Positions 1 through 10,920 of a stretch of 64,000 nucleotides of DNA are shown one piece after another (within the stretch, counting starts at the first letter, position 1; each line of letters starts with the position of its first letter). Both the position numbers and the translations under genes were made by a program. The notes under the pieces were generated by a model, which searched no databases, had not been told where the DNA came from, and saw only the letters and a list, made by a program, of their open reading frames with translations. The DNA lies in contig NC_087067.1 of NCBI RefSeq assembly GCF_963678635.1, forward strand, positions 6,116,647 through 6,180,646, read 5' to 3'. This DNA is from Symsagittifera roscoffensis (taxonomy: Eukaryota; Xenacoelomorpha; Acoela; Convolutidae).

Positions 1-167
1 ATCCCATGATGTTAGTTTAGATGCTTTCCTACCTTTTTCACAAATCAAGATTATTCCTTTTTTGTTCGTTTTTCCTCGTATTAGTGAGTTTAATACTTTC
101 TTTCTAAGTTGCTTTGTGTTTGCTGTCTTTTTATTAGACAAATATTTTTTTTTCTGCTAGCCTAAAT

Positions 168-238
168 GAGACATCCGCTTTTCAAACCCGGAATTTTTAC
201 CGCTCTAACCAAGAATCGTAACTTTAGAACACTGTCCC
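168..238 (-). pseudogene. Class B tRNA relic, first copy
   Basis: Typical class B body: acceptor GGGACAG-like strands largely pair with GTGTCTC-type sequence, but the anticodon stem and T loop are decayed (loop region TTAGAGC). Present once per array unit. Confidence 0.65.
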
Positions 239-398
239 TTGTTCTAGCATCGATGCATTCCTACTTGTTTTACAAAAAAAAGAATGTTTAGTTTTTGTCC
301 ATTTTCATTTGTTTTTTTTGTGAAATCAATAAATATTGTAGGTTGCTCAGTGTTTGCTGTCTTTCTACTAGAAACCATATTTTTTCTGTTAGTTATCT

Positions 399-470
399 GG
401 GGTCAGCCGGGAATTGAACCCGGGACCTCTCGCACCCTAAGCGAGAATCATACCACTAGACCACTGTCCC
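399..470 (-). tRNA. tRNA-Pro (AGG), one acceptor mismatch
   Basis: Loop TTAGGGT, anticodon stem and T arm are intact. The base at 403 gives an A-A mismatch in the acceptor stem, the only pairing defect. Confidence 0.8.
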
Positions 471-865
471 ATGATGTTATTTTAGATGCTTTCCTACCTT
501 TTTCACAAATCAAGATTATTTCTTTTTTGTTCGTTTTTCCTCGTATTAGTGAGTTTAATACTTTCTTTCTAAGTTGCTTTGTGTTTGCTGTCTTTTTATT
601 AGAAAAATAATTTTTTTTTCTGCTAGCCTAAATGAGACATCCGCTTTTCAAACCCGGAATTTTTACCGCTCTAATCAAGAATCATAACTTAAGACCACTG
701 TCCCTTGTTCTAGCATCGATGCATTCCTACTTGTTTTACAAAAAAAAAGAATGTTTAGTTTTTGTCCGTTTTCATTTGTTTTTTTTGTGAGTTCAATAAA
801 TATTGTAGGTTGCTCAGTGTTTGCTGTCTTTCTACTAGGAACCATATTTTTTCTGTTTGTAATCT

Positions 866-929
866 GGGGACAGCTGTGAATTGAACCCGGGACCTCTCGC
901 ACCCTAAGCGAGAATCATACCACTGTCCC
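866..929 (-). pseudogene. tRNA-Pro (AGG) pseudogene
   Basis: An 8-bp deletion removes part of the D arm, and the T stem 3' strand is changed (CTGTG in place of CCGGG on the plus strand). The loop TTAGGGT is still present. Confidence 0.8.
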
Positions 930-1320
930 ATGATGTTAGTTTCGATGCATTCCTACATTTTTCACAAACCAAGATTATTCCTTTTTTGTTCGTGTTTCCT
1001 CGTATTAGTGAGTTTAAAAGTTTCTTTCTAAGTTGCTTTGTGTTTGCTGTCTTTTTATGAGAAAAATAATTTTTTTCTGCTAGCATAAATGAGACATCCG
1101 CTTTTCAAACCCGGAATTTTTACCGCTCTAATCAAGAATCGTAACTTTAGAACACTGTCCCTTGTTCTAGCATCGATGCATTCCTACTTGTTTTACAAAA
1201 AAAAGAATGTTTAGTTTTTGTCCATTTTCATTTGTTTTTTTGTGAAATCAATAAATATTGTAGGTTGCTCAGTGTTTGCTGTCTTTATACTAGAAACCAT
1301 ATTTTTTCTGTTAGTATTCT

Positions 1321-1392
1321 GGGGACAGCCGGGAATTGAACCCGGGACCTCTCGCACCCAAAGCGAGAATCATACCTCTAGACCACTATCCC
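1321..1392 (-). tRNA. tRNA-Pro (UGG)
   Basis: Loop TTTGGGT gives anticodon UGG for proline CCA/CCG. All stems pair; one acceptor pair is a wobble (GGGATAG against CTGTCCC). Confidence 0.88.
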
Positions 1393-1786
1393 ATGATGTT
1401 AGTTTAGATGCTTTCCTACCTTTTTCACAAATCAAGATTATTCCTTTTTTGTTCGTTTTTCCTCGTATTAGTGAGTTTAATACTTTCTTTCTAAGTTGCT
1501 TTGTGTTTGCTGTCTTTTTATTAGAAAAAATTTTTTTTTTTCTGCTAGCCTAAATGAGACATCCGCTTTTCAAACCCGGAATTTTTACCGCTCTAATCAA
1601 GAATCGTAACTTTAGACCTCTGTCCCTTGTTCTAGCATCGATGCATTCCTACTTGTCTTACAAAAAAAAGAATGTTTAGTTTTTGTCCGTTTTCATTTGT
1701 TTTTTTTGTGAGTTCAATAAATATTGTAGGTTGCTCAGTGTTTGCTGTTTTTCTACTAGAAACCATATTTTTTCTGTAAGTAATCT

Positions 1787-1858
1787 GGGGACAGCCGGGA
1801 ATTGAACCCGGGACCTCTAGCACCCTAAGCGAGAATCATACCACTAGACCACTGTCCC
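1787..1858 (-). tRNA. tRNA-Pro (AGG), one anticodon-stem mismatch
   Basis: Acceptor stem and T arm are perfect. A substitution near 1818 breaks one pair of the anticodon stem. Confidence 0.8.
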
Positions 1859-2243
1859 ATGATGTTAGTTTAGATGCATTCCTACCTTTTTCACAAATCA
1901 AGATTATTCCTTTTTTGCTTTGTTTGTGTTTCCTCGTATTAGTGAGTTTAATACTTTCTTTCTAAGTTGCTTTGTGTTTGCTGTCTTTTTATTGGAAATT
2001 TTTTTTTTCTGCTAGCCTAAATGAGACATCCGCTGTTCAAACCCGTAATTTTTATCGCTCTAATCAAGAATCGTAACTTTAGACCACTGTCCCTTGTTCT
2101 AGCATTGATGCATTCCTACTTGTTTTACAAAAAAAAAGAATGTTTAGTTTTCGTTTGTTTTTTTGTGAGTTCAATAAATATTGTAGGTTGCTTAGTGTTT
2201 GCTGTCTTTATACTAGAAACCATATTTTTTCTGTTATTTTTCT

Positions 2244-2315
2244 GGGGACAGCCGGGAATCGAACCCGGAACCTCTCGCACCCAAAGCGAGAATCATACCA
2301 CTAGACCACTGTCCC
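2244..2315 (-). tRNA. tRNA-Pro (UGG)
   Basis: All stems pair. The T loop reads TTCGATT, the classical B-box form, unlike the TTCAATT of most copies. Confidence 0.9.
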
Positions 2316-2713
2316 ATGACGTTAGTTTAGATGCATTCCTACCTTTTTCACAAATCAAGATTTTTCCTTTTTTGCTTTGTTTGTGTTTCCTCGTATTAGT
2401 GAGTTTAATACTTTCTTTCTAAGTTGCTTTGTGTTTGCAGCCCTTTTATAAGATAATGTTATTTTTTTCTGCTAGCTTAAATGAGACCTCCGCGGTTTAA
2501 ACCCGAAATTTTTACCGCTCTAATCAAGAATCGTAACTTTAGAACACTGTCCCTTGTTCTAGCATCGATGCATTCCTACTTGTTTTACAAAAAAAAAGAA
2601 TGTTTAGTTTTTGTCCATTTTCATTTGTTTTTTTGTGAAATCAATAAATATTGTAGGTTTCTCAGTGTTTGCTGTCTTTATACTAGAAACTATATTTTTT
2701 CTGTTAGTATTCT

Positions 2714-2785
2714 GGGGACAGCCGGGAATTGAACCCGGGACCTCTCGCACCCAAAGCGAGAATCATACCACTAGACCACTGTCCC
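2714..2785 (-). tRNA. tRNA-Pro (UGG)
   Basis: All stems pair and A box and T loop match the 3645 reference copy. It differs from that copy in the anticodon. Confidence 0.92.
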
Positions 2786-3178
2786 ATGATGTTAGTTTAG
2801 ATGCTTTCCTACCTTTTTCACAAATCAAGATTATTCCTTTTTTGTTCGTTTTTCCTCGTATTAGTGAGTTTAATACTTTCTTTCTAAGTTGCTTTGTGTT
2901 TGCTGTCTTTTTATTAGAAAAATATTTTTTTTCTGCTAGCCTAAATGAGACATCCGCTTTTCAAACCCGGAATTTTTACCGCTCTAATCAAGAATCATAA
3001 CTTTAGACCACTGTCCCTTGTTCTAGCATCGATGCATTCCTACTTGTTTCACAAAAAAAAGAATGTTTAGTTTTTGTCCGTTTTCATTTGTTTTTTTTTG
3101 TGAGTTCAATAAATATTGTAGGTTGCTCAGTGTTTGCTGTCTTTCTACTAGAAACCATATTTTTTCTGTTAGTAATCT

Positions 3179-3250
3179 GGGGACAGCCGGGAACTGAACC
3201 CGGGACCTCTCGCACCCTAAGCGAGAATCATACCACTAGATCACTGTCCC
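3179..3250 (-). tRNA. tRNA-Pro (AGG), altered A box and T loop
   Basis: Stems pair. The T loop reads TTCAGTT and the A box reads TGATCTAGTGG, losing the conserved third G, which may weaken Pol III recognition. Confidence 0.78.
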
Positions 3251-3644
3251 ATGATTTTAGTTTAGATGCATTCCTTCCTTTTTCACAAATCAAGATTATT
3301 CCTTTTTTGCTTTGTTTGTGTTTCCTCGTATTAGTGAGTTTAATACTTTCTTTCTAAGTTGCTTTGTGTTTGCTGTCTTTTTATTAGAAAAAATTTTTTT
3401 TTCTGCTAGCCTAAATGAGACATCCGCTGTTCAAACCCGTAATTTTTACCGCTCTAATCAAGAATCGTAACTTTAGACCACTGTCCCTTGTTCTAGCATC
3501 GATGCATTCCTACTTGTTTTACAAAAAAAAGAATGTTTAGTTTTGTCTGTTTTTGTTTTTTCTTTGTGAGTTCAATAAATATTGTAGGTTGCTTAGTGTT
3601 TGCTGTCTTTATACTAGAAACCATATTTTTTCTGTTATTATTCT

Positions 3645-3716
3645 GGGGACAGCCGGGAATTGAACCCGGGACCTCTCGCACCCTAAGCGAGAATCATACC
3701 ACTAGACCACTGTCCC
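3645..3716 (-). tRNA. tRNA-Pro (anticodon AGG), reference copy
   Basis: Decodes proline CCU (and CCC/CCA by wobble if A34 is modified to inosine). The 72-nt body has a perfect 7-bp acceptor stem GGGACAG/CTGTCCC, A box TGGTCTAGTGG, perfect anticodon stem CTCGC/GCGAG around loop TTAGGGT, a 5-nt variable region and a perfect T arm CCGGG-TTCAATT-CCCGG. The discriminator is C. There is no intron and CCA is not encoded. The nearest run of four or more T on the minus strand lies about 115 bp beyond the 3' end, which is unusually far for a Pol III terminator. Confidence 0.92.
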
Positions 3717-3724
3717 ATGATGTT

Positions 3725-3765
3725 AGTGTAGATGCATTCCGACCTTTTTCACAAATCAGGATTAT
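3725..3765 (-). promoter_or_regulatory. Conserved 5'-flank element of the tRNA monomer (example)
   Basis: On the minus strand GTAGGAATGCATC-like sequence lies about 12-25 bp before the tRNA 5' end, followed further upstream by TTGATTTGTGAAAAA-like sequence. Both recur before class A, B and E bodies, although spacer between them drifts. A role as an upstream Pol III element is inference; shared descent alone could explain it. Confidence 0.4.
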
Positions 3766-4108
3766 TCCTTTTTTGTTCGTTTTTCCTCGTATTAGTGAGT
3801 TTAATACATTCTTTTTAAGTTGCTTTGTGTTTGCAGCTTTTTTATAAGATAATGTTATTTTTTTTCTGCTAGCCTAAATGAGACATCCGCTTTTCAAACC
3901 CGCAATTTTTACCGCTCTATTCAAGAATCGTAACTTGAGACCACTGTCCCTTGTTCTAGCATCGATGCATTCCTACTTGTTTTACAAAAAAAAAATGTTT
4001 AGTTTTTGTCCGTTTTCATTTGTTTTTTTGTGAGTTCAATAAATATTGTAGGTTGCTCAGTGTTTGCTGTCTTTCTACTAGAAACCATATTTTTTCTGTT
4101 AGTAATCT

Positions 4109-4180
4109 GGGGACAGCCGGGAATTGAACGCGGGACCTCTCGCACCCTAAGCGAGAATCATATCACTAGACCACTGTCCC
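4109..4180 (-). tRNA. tRNA-Pro (AGG), one T-stem mismatch
   Basis: ACGCGGG replaces ACCCGGG on the plus strand, breaking one T-stem pair. Related to the 6690 and 12000 copies, which share this change. Confidence 0.78.
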
Positions 4181-4570
4181 ATGATGTTAGTTTAGATGCA
4201 TTCCTACCTTTTTCACAAATCAAGATTATTCCTTTTTTGTTTGTGTTTCCTCGTACTAGTGAGTTTAATACTTTGTTTCTAAGTTGCTTTGTGTTTGCTG
4301 TCTTTTTATTAGAAAAACTATTTTTTTTCTGCTAGCTTAAATGAGACATCCGCTTTTAAAACCCGGAATTTTTATCGCTCTAATCAAGAATCGTAACTTT
4401 AGACCACTGTCCCTTGTTTTAGCATCGATGCATTCCTACTTATTTCACAAAAAATGAATGTTTCCATTTTGTCAGTTTTCAATTGTTTTTTGTGAGTTTA
4501 ATAATGATTGTAGGTTGCTCAGTTTTTGCTGTCTTTCTACTAGAAACCATGTTTTTTCTGTTAGTAATCT

Positions 4571-4641
4571 GGGGAAGCCGGGAATTGAACCCGGGACCTC
4601 TCGCACCCTAAGCGAGAATCAAACCACTAGACCACTGTCCC
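4571..4641 (-). tRNA. tRNA-Pro (AGG), 1-nt acceptor deletion
   Basis: One base is missing from the 3' acceptor strand (71 nt in total). Related copies at 7152 and 12462 keep that base. Confidence 0.7.
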
Positions 4642-5030
4642 ATGATGTTAGTTTAGATGCATTCCTACCATTTTCGCAAATCAAGATTATTCCTTTTTTG
4701 TTTGTGTTTCCTCGTATTAGTGAGTTTAATACTTTCTTTCTAAGTTGCTTTGTGTTTGCTGTCTTTTTATTAGAAAAAATTTTTTTTTCTGCTAGCCTAA
4801 ATGAGACATTTGCTTTTCAAACCCAGAATTTTTACCGCTCTAATCAAGAATCGTAACTTTAGACCACTGTCCCTTGTTCCAGCATCGATGCATTCCTACT
4901 TGTTTTACAAAAAAAGAATGTTCAGTTTTTGTCCGTTTTCATTTGTTTTTTTTTGTGAGTTTAATAAATATTGTAGGTTGCTTTGTGTTTGCGGTCTTTC
5001 TACTAGAAATTTTTATTTTGTTAGTATACT

Positions 5031-5051
5031 GAGGTAGCCGGAGTTGCACTG
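5031..5051 (-). pseudogene. Class C tRNA 3'-half relic, first copy
   Basis: GGTAGCCGGAGTTGCAC on the plus strand resembles a T arm plus acceptor end with nothing upstream. It recurs in all 512-526-bp units, for example near 5544, 16491 and 30045. Confidence 0.55.
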
Positions 5052-5093
5052 TTTTTCTACCAGCAAGTGTAATTTTTTTTATGTTAGTATGTT

Positions 5094-5164
5094 GGGGACA
5101 GCCGGGAATTGAACCCGGGACCTCTCGCACCAATGCGAGAATCATACCTCTGTTCCACTGTCCC
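5094..5164 (-). tRNA. tRNA-Pro(UGG)-like, 6-nt anticodon loop
   Basis: Representative of the 6-nt-loop family. Acceptor stem, anticodon stem and T arm pair perfectly, but the loop is ATTGGT, one base short. The UGG triplet with U33 is kept, and the missing base is on the 3' side of the anticodon. The A box reads TGGAACAGAGG, with A where a pyrimidine is expected. Confidence 0.6.
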
Positions 5165-5608
5165 ATGCTGTTAGTACGATGCATTCCTACCTTTTTTCAC
5201 TAAGCGAGATTTTTCCTTTTTTGTTAGTTTTTCCTCGAATTAGTGAGTTCAATAGTTTTTTTCTAAGTTGCTTTGTGTTTACAGCCTTTTTATAAGATAA
5301 TGTTATTTTTTTCTGCTAGCTTAAATGAGACATCCGCGGTTTAAACCCGAAATTTTTACCGCTCTAATCAAGAATCGGAACTTTAGACCACTGTCCCTTG
5401 TTCTAGCATCGATGCATTCCTACTTGTTTTACAAAAAAAAGAATGTTTTATTTTTGTCTGTTTTTTTTGTGAGTTTAATAAAAATTGTAGGTTGCTTTGT
5501 GTTTGCTGTCTTACTGCTAGAAATTTTTGTTTCGTTAGTATACTGAGGTAGCCGGGAGTAGCACTGTTTTTCTACTAGCAAGTATAATTTTTTTTATGTT
5601 AGTATTTT

Positions 5609-5679
5609 GGGGACAGCCGGGAATTGAACCCGGGACCTCTCGCACCAATGCGAGAATCATACCTCTGTTCCACTCTCCC
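5609..5679 (-). tRNA. tRNA-Pro(UGG)-like, 6-nt loop
   Basis: The 5' acceptor strand GGGAGAG leaves a G-G mismatch with CTGTCCC. Confidence 0.5.
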
Positions 5680-5778
5680 ATGCTGTTAGTTACGATGCAT
5701 TCCTACCTTTTTTCACAAATCGAGATTTTTCATTTTTTGTTAGTTTTTCCTCGTATTAGTTTTTTCTGTTATTATTCT

Positions 5779-5849
5779 GGGGACAGCCGGGAATTGAACC
5801 CGGGACCTCTCGCACCAATGCGAGAATCATACCTCTGTTCCACTGTCCC
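5779..5849 (-). tRNA. tRNA-Pro(UGG)-like, 6-nt loop
   Basis: Acceptor stem pairs fully. It lies only 170 bp from the previous copy because class B and spacer are deleted. Confidence 0.55.
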
Positions 5850-6292
5850 ATGCTGTTAGTATGATGCATTCCTACCTTTTTTCACTAAGCGAGATTTTTC
5901 CTTTTTTGTTAGTTTTTCCTCGAATTAGTGAGTTCAATAGTTTTTTTCTAAGTTGCTTTGTGTTTGCAGCCTTTTTATAAGATAATGTTATTTTTTTCTG
6001 CTAGCTTAAATGAGACATCCGCGGTTTAAACCCGAAATTTTTACCGCTCTAATCAAGAATCGGAACTTTAGACCACTGTCCCTTGTTCTAGCATCGATGC
6101 ATTCCTACTTGTTTTACAAAAAAAAGAATGTTTTATTTTTGTCTGTTTTTTTGTGAGTTTAATAAAAATTGTAGGTTGCTTTGTGTTTGCTGTCTTACTG
6201 CTAGAAATTTTTGTTTCGTTAGTATACTGAGGTAGCCGGGAGTAGCACTGTTTTTCTACTAGCAAGTATAATTTTTTTTATGATAGTATTTT

Positions 6293-6307
6293 GGGGACAG
6301 CCGGGAA
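6293..6307 (-). pseudogene. tRNA 3'-end fragment
   Basis: Only the acceptor 3' strand and part of the T stem remain before a deletion joins it to spacer sequence. Confidence 0.7.
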
Positions 6308-6460
6308 TAGTTACGATGCATTCTTACTTTTTTCAAAAATCGAGGTTTTTCCTTTTTCGTTCTATTTTCCTCGTATTAGTGAGTTCAATAGTTTCTTTTT
6401 AAGTTGCTTTGTGTTTGCAGCCTTTTTATAAGAAAATGTTTTTTTACTGCTAGCTTAAAT

Positions 6461-6531
6461 GAGACATCCGGGGTTTGAACCCGGAATTTTTACCGCTCTA
6501 ATCAAGAATCGGAACTTGAGACCACTGTCCC
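6461..6531 (-). pseudogene. Class B tRNA relic with intact T arm
   Basis: Unlike other class B bodies, this one keeps CCGGG-TTCAAAC-CCCGG, a fully paired T arm and a good B box. The anticodon loop TTAGAGC would read AGA, but its stem no longer pairs. Confidence 0.65.
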
Positions 6532-6689
6532 TTGTTCTAGCATCGATGCATTCTTACTTGTTTTACAAAAAAAAAATGTTTAGTTTTTGTCCGTTTTCAT
6601 TTGTTTTTTTGTGAGTTCAATAAATATTGTAGGTTGCTCAGTGTTTGCTGTCTTTCTACTAGAAACCATATTTTTTCTGTTAGTAATCT

Positions 6690-6761
6690 GGGGACAGCCG
6701 GGAATTGAACGCGGGACCTCTCGCAGCCTAAGCGAGAATTATATCACTAGACCACTGTCCC
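6690..6761 (-). tRNA. tRNA-Pro (AGG), one T-stem mismatch
   Basis: Copy of the 4109 gene. The loop reads TTAGGCT, changed at position 37, and the T-stem mismatch is shared. Confidence 0.75.
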
Positions 6762-7151
6762 ATGATGTTAGTTTAGATGCATTCCTACCTTTTTCACAAA
6801 TCAAGATTATTCCTTTTTTGTTTGTGTTTCCTCGTACTAGTGAGTTTAATACTTTGTTTCTAAGTTGCTTTGTGTTTGCTGTCTTTTTATTAGAAAAACT
6901 ATTTTTTTTCTGCTAGCTTAAATGAGACATCCGCTTTTAAAACCCGGAATTTTTACCGCTCTAATCAAGAATCGTAACTTTAGACCACTGTCCCTTGTTT
7001 TAGCATCGATGCATTCCTACTTATTTCACAAAAAATGAATGTTTCCATTTTGTCAGTTTTCAATTGTTTTTTGTGAGTTTAATAATGATTGTAGGTTGCT
7101 CAGTTTTTGCTGTCTTTCTACTAGAAACCATGTTTTTTCTGTTAGTAATCT

Positions 7152-7223
7152 GGGGACAGCCGGGAATTGAACCCGGGACCTCTCGCACCCTAAGCGAGAA
7201 TCAAACCACTAGACCACTGTCCA
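7152..7223 (-). tRNA. tRNA-Pro (AGG), first base changed
   Basis: G1 is replaced by T, breaking the terminal acceptor pair. Other stems pair. Confidence 0.75.
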
Positions 7224-7675
7224 ATGGTGTTAGTTTAGATGCATTCCTACCATTTTCGCAAATCAAGATTATTCCTTTTTTGTTTGTGTTTCCTCGTATT
7301 AGTGAGTTTAATACTTTCTTTCTAAGTTGCTTTGTGTTTGCTGTCTTTTTATTAGAAAAATTTTTTTTTTCTGCTAGCCTAAATGAGACATCTGCTTTTC
7401 AAACCCAGAATTTTTACCGCTCTAATCAAGAATCGTAACTTTAGACCACTGTCCCTTGTTCCAGCATCGATGCATTCCTACTTGTTTTACAAAAAAAGAA
7501 TGTTCAGTTTTTGTCCGTTTTCATTTGTTTTTTTTTATGAGTTTAATAAATATTGTAGGTTACTTTGTGTTTGCGGTCTTTCTACTAGAAATTTTTATTT
7601 TGTTAGTATACTGAGGTAGCCGGAGTTGCACTGTTTTTCTACCAGCAAGTGTAATTTTTTTTATGTTAGTATGTT

Positions 7676-7746
7676 GGGGACAGCCGGGAATTGAACCCGG
7701 GACCTCTCGCACCAATGCGAGAATCATACCTCTGTTCCACTGTCCC
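7676..7746 (-). tRNA. tRNA-Pro(UGG)-like, 6-nt loop
   Basis: Acceptor stem and T arm pair fully, as in the 5094 copy. Confidence 0.55.
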
Positions 7747-8235
7747 ATGCTGTTAGTACGATGCATTCCTACCTTTTTTCACTAAGCGAGATTTTTCCTT
7801 TTTTGTTAGTTTTTCCTCGAATTAGTGAGTTCAATAGTTTTTTTCTAAGTTGCTTTGTGTTTGCAGCCTTTTTATAAGAGAATGTTATTTTTTTCTGCTA
7901 GCTTAAATGAGACATCCGCGGTTTAAACCCGAAATTTTTACCGCTCTAATCAAGAATCGGAACTTTAGACCACTGTCCCTTGTTCTAGCATCGATGCATT
8001 CCTACTTGTTTTACAAAAAAAAGAATGTTTTATTTTTGTCTGTTTTTTTGTGAGTTTAATAAAAATTGTAGGTTGCTTTGTGTTTGCTGTCGCAAATCAA
8101 GATTATTCCTTTTTTGTTTGTGTTTCCTCTAGCTGTCTTACTGCTAAAAATTTTTGTTTTGTTAGTATACTGAGGTAGCCGGGAGTAGCACTGTTTTTCT
8201 ACTAGCAAGTATAATTTTTTTTATGTTAGTATTTT

Positions 8236-8306
8236 GGGGACAGCCGGGAATTGAACCCGGGACCTCTCGCACCAATGCGAGAATCATACCTCTGTTCCAC
8301 TCTCCC
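8236..8306 (-). tRNA. tRNA-Pro(UGG)-like, 6-nt loop
   Basis: G-G mismatch in the acceptor stem. Confidence 0.5.
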
Positions 8307-8749
8307 ATGCTGTTAGTTACGATGCATTCCTACCTCTTTTCACAAATCGAGATTTTTCCTTTTTTGTTAGTTTTTCCTCGTATTAGTGAGTTCAATATCT
8401 TCTTTCTAAGTTGCTTTGTTTTTGCAGCCTTTTTATAAGATAATGTTATTTTTTTTTCTGCTAGCTTAAATGAGACATCCGCGGTTTAAACCCGGAATTT
8501 TTACCGCTCTTATCAAGACTCGGAACTTTAGACCACTCTCCCATGTTTTAGCATCGATGCCTTCCTACTTGTTTCACAAAAAAAGAATAGATAGTTTTTG
8601 TCTGTTTTTTTGTGTTTAATAAAAATTGTAGGTTGCTTTGTGTTTGCTGTCTTTCTGCTAGAAATTTTTATTTCGTTAGTATACTGAGGTAGCCGGGAGT
8701 TGCACTGTTTTTCTACTAGCAAGTATAATTTTTTTTATGTTAGTATTTT

Positions 8750-8820
8750 GGGGACAGCCGGGAATTGAATCCGGGACCTCTCGCACCAATGCGAGAATCA
8801 TACCTCTGTTCCACTCTCCC
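8750..8820 (-). tRNA. tRNA-Pro(UGG)-like, 6-nt loop
   Basis: Acceptor G-G mismatch plus an A-C mismatch at the loop end of the T stem. Confidence 0.45.
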
Positions 8821-9363
8821 ATGCTGTTAGTTACGATGCATTCCTACCTTTTTTTTCACAAATCGAAATTTTTCCTTTTTTGTTGGTTTTTCCTCGTAAC
8901 AGTGAGTTCAATATCTTCTTTCTAAGTTTCTTTGTGTTTGCAGCCTTTTTATAAGATAATGTTATTTTTTTCTGCTGGCTTAAATGAGACAGCCGGGACC
9001 ACTGAGAATTGAGTTCAAGAATGTTTGCTGTCTTTTTATTAGAAAAATTATTTTTTTTCTGCTAGCCTAAATGAGACATCTGCTTTTCAAACCCAGAATT
9101 TTTACCGCTCTAATCAAGAATCGTAACTTTAGACCACTGTCCCTTGTTCTAGCATCGATGCATTCCTACTTGTTTTACAAAAAAAGAATGTTCAGTTTTT
9201 GTCCGTTTTCATTTGTTTTTTTTTGTGAGTTTAATAAATATTGTAGGTTACTTTGTGTTTGCGGTCTTTCTACTAGAAATTTTTATTTTGTTAGTATACT
9301 GAGGTAGCCGGAGTTGCACTGTTTTTCTACCAGCAAGTGTAATTTTTTTTATGTTAGTATGTT

Positions 9364-9434
9364 GGGGACAGCCGGGAATTGAACCCGGGACCTCTCGCAC
9401 CAATGCGAGAATCATACCTCTGTTCCACTGTCCC
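9364..9434 (-). tRNA. tRNA-Pro(UGG)-like, 6-nt loop
   Basis: Fully paired acceptor and T stems. Confidence 0.55.
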
Positions 9435-9878
9435 ATGCTGTTAGTACGATGCATTCCTACCTTTTTTCACTAAGCGAGATTTTTCCTTTTTTGTTAGTTT
9501 TTCCTCGAATTAGTGAGTTCAATAGTTTTTTTCTAAGTTGCTTTGTGTTTGCAGCCTTTTTATAAGATAATGTTATTTTTTTCTGCTAGCTTAAATGAGA
9601 CATCCGCGGTTTAAACCCGAAATTTTTACCGCTCTAATCAAGAATCGGAACTTTAGACCACTGTCCCTTGTTCTAGCATGGATGCATTCCTACTTGTTTT
9701 ACAAAAAAAAGAATGTTTTATTTTTGTCTGTTTTTTTTGTGAGTTTAATAAAAATTGTAGGTTGCTTTGTGTTTGCTGTCTTACTGCTAGAAATTTTTGT
9801 TTTGTTAGTATACTGAGGTAGCCGGGAGTAGCACTGTTTTTCTACTAGCAAGTATAATTTTTTTTATGTTAGTATTTT

Positions 9879-9949
9879 GGGGACAGCCGGGAATTGAACC
9901 CGGGACCTCTCGCACCAATGCGAGAATCATACCTCTGTTCCACTCTCCC
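9879..9949 (-). tRNA. tRNA-Pro(UGG)-like, 6-nt loop
   Basis: Acceptor G-G mismatch; T arm intact. Confidence 0.5.
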
Positions 9950-10392
9950 ATGCTGTTAGTTACGATGCATTCCTACCTTTTTTCACAAATCGAGATTTTT
10001 CCTTTTTTGTTAGTTTTTCCTCGTATTAGTGAGTTCAATATCTTCTTTCTAAGTTGCTTTGTGTTTGCAGCCTTTTTATAAGATAATGTTATTTTTTTTC
10101 TGCTAGCTTAAATGAGACATCCGCGGTTTAAACCCGGAATTTTTACCGCTCTTATCAAGACTCGGAACTTTAGACCACTCTCCCATGTTTTAGCATCGAT
10201 GCCTTCCTACTTGTTTCACAAAAAAAGAATAGATAGTTTTTGTCTGTTTTTTTTGTGTTTAATAAAAATTGTAGGTTGCTTTGTGTTTGCTGTCTTTCTG
10301 CTAGAAATTTTTATTTCGTTAGTATACTGAGGTAGCCGGGAGTTGCACTGTTTTTCTACTAGCAAGTATAATTTTTTTTATGTTAGTATTTT

Positions 10393-10463
10393 GGGGACAG
10401 CCGGGAATTGAATCCGGGACCTCTCGCACCAATGCGAGAATCATACCTCTGTTCCACTCTCCC
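10393..10463 (-). tRNA. tRNA-Pro(UGG)-like, 6-nt loop
   Basis: Same acceptor and T-stem defects as the 8750 copy, its nearest relative. Confidence 0.45.
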
Positions 10464-10848
10464 ATGCTGTTAGTTACGATGCATTCCTACCTTTTTTTTC
10501 ACAAATCGAGATTTTTCCTTTTTTGTTGGTTTTTCCTCGTAACAGTGAGTTCAATATCTTCTTTCTAAGTTTCTTTGTCTTTGCAGCCTTTTTATAAGAT
10601 AATGTTATTTTTTTCTGCTGGCTTAAATGAGACATCTGCGGTTTAAACCCGAAATTTTTACCGCTCTAATCAAGAATCGGAACTTTAGATCACTGTTCCT
10701 TGTTCTAGCATCGATGCATTCCTACTTGTTTTACAAAAAAAGAATGTTTAGTTTTTGTCTGTTTTTCTTGTGAGTTTAATAAAAATTGTAGGTTGCTCAG
10801 TGTTTGCTGTCTTTCTACTAGAAAACATATTTATTCTGTTAGTAATCT

Positions 10849-10920
10849 GGGGACAGCCGAGAATTGAACCCGGGACCTCTCGCCCCAAAATCGAGAATCA
10901 TATCTCTATTCCCTTGTCCC
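10849..10920 (-). tRNA. tRNA-Pro-like, UUUUGGG loop
   Basis: First member of this family. The loop TTTTGGG is closed by an A-G mismatch, so the UGG triplet is one position out of register and the standard anticodon slot reads UUG. The T stem has a G-U wobble and the acceptor 5' strand is damaged. Confidence 0.45.

Larger units (their letters stand above)
1..4990 (-). repeat. Array block 1: A-B units of about 465 bp with the best tRNA-Pro copies
   Basis: Ten class A copies start at 399, 866, 1321, 1787, 2244, 2714, 3179, 3645, 4109 and 4571, spaced 455-470 bp. One class B relic lies midway between each pair (168-238 is the first). AGG and UGG anticodons are interspersed. Class B bodies keep an acceptor-like GGGACAG/ATGTCTC pairing with one wobble and one mismatch, but their D and T arms are decayed. 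Confidence 0.9.

Noticed and set aside
1218-1553. Family of 60-184-codon reading frames across the array sharing GQPGIEPGTSR and SFCPFSFVFF
   Set aside because: GQPGIEPGTSR is the plus-strand translation of the tRNA T arm and anticodon arm, and the hydrophobic parts translate T-rich spacer. Frames shift between units and indels are not multiples of three, so no protein is conserved.
4939-5184. Minus-strand frames reading [13 protein letters not shown]
   Set aside because: The same artefact on the other strand: the tRNA-Pro sense sequence translated.
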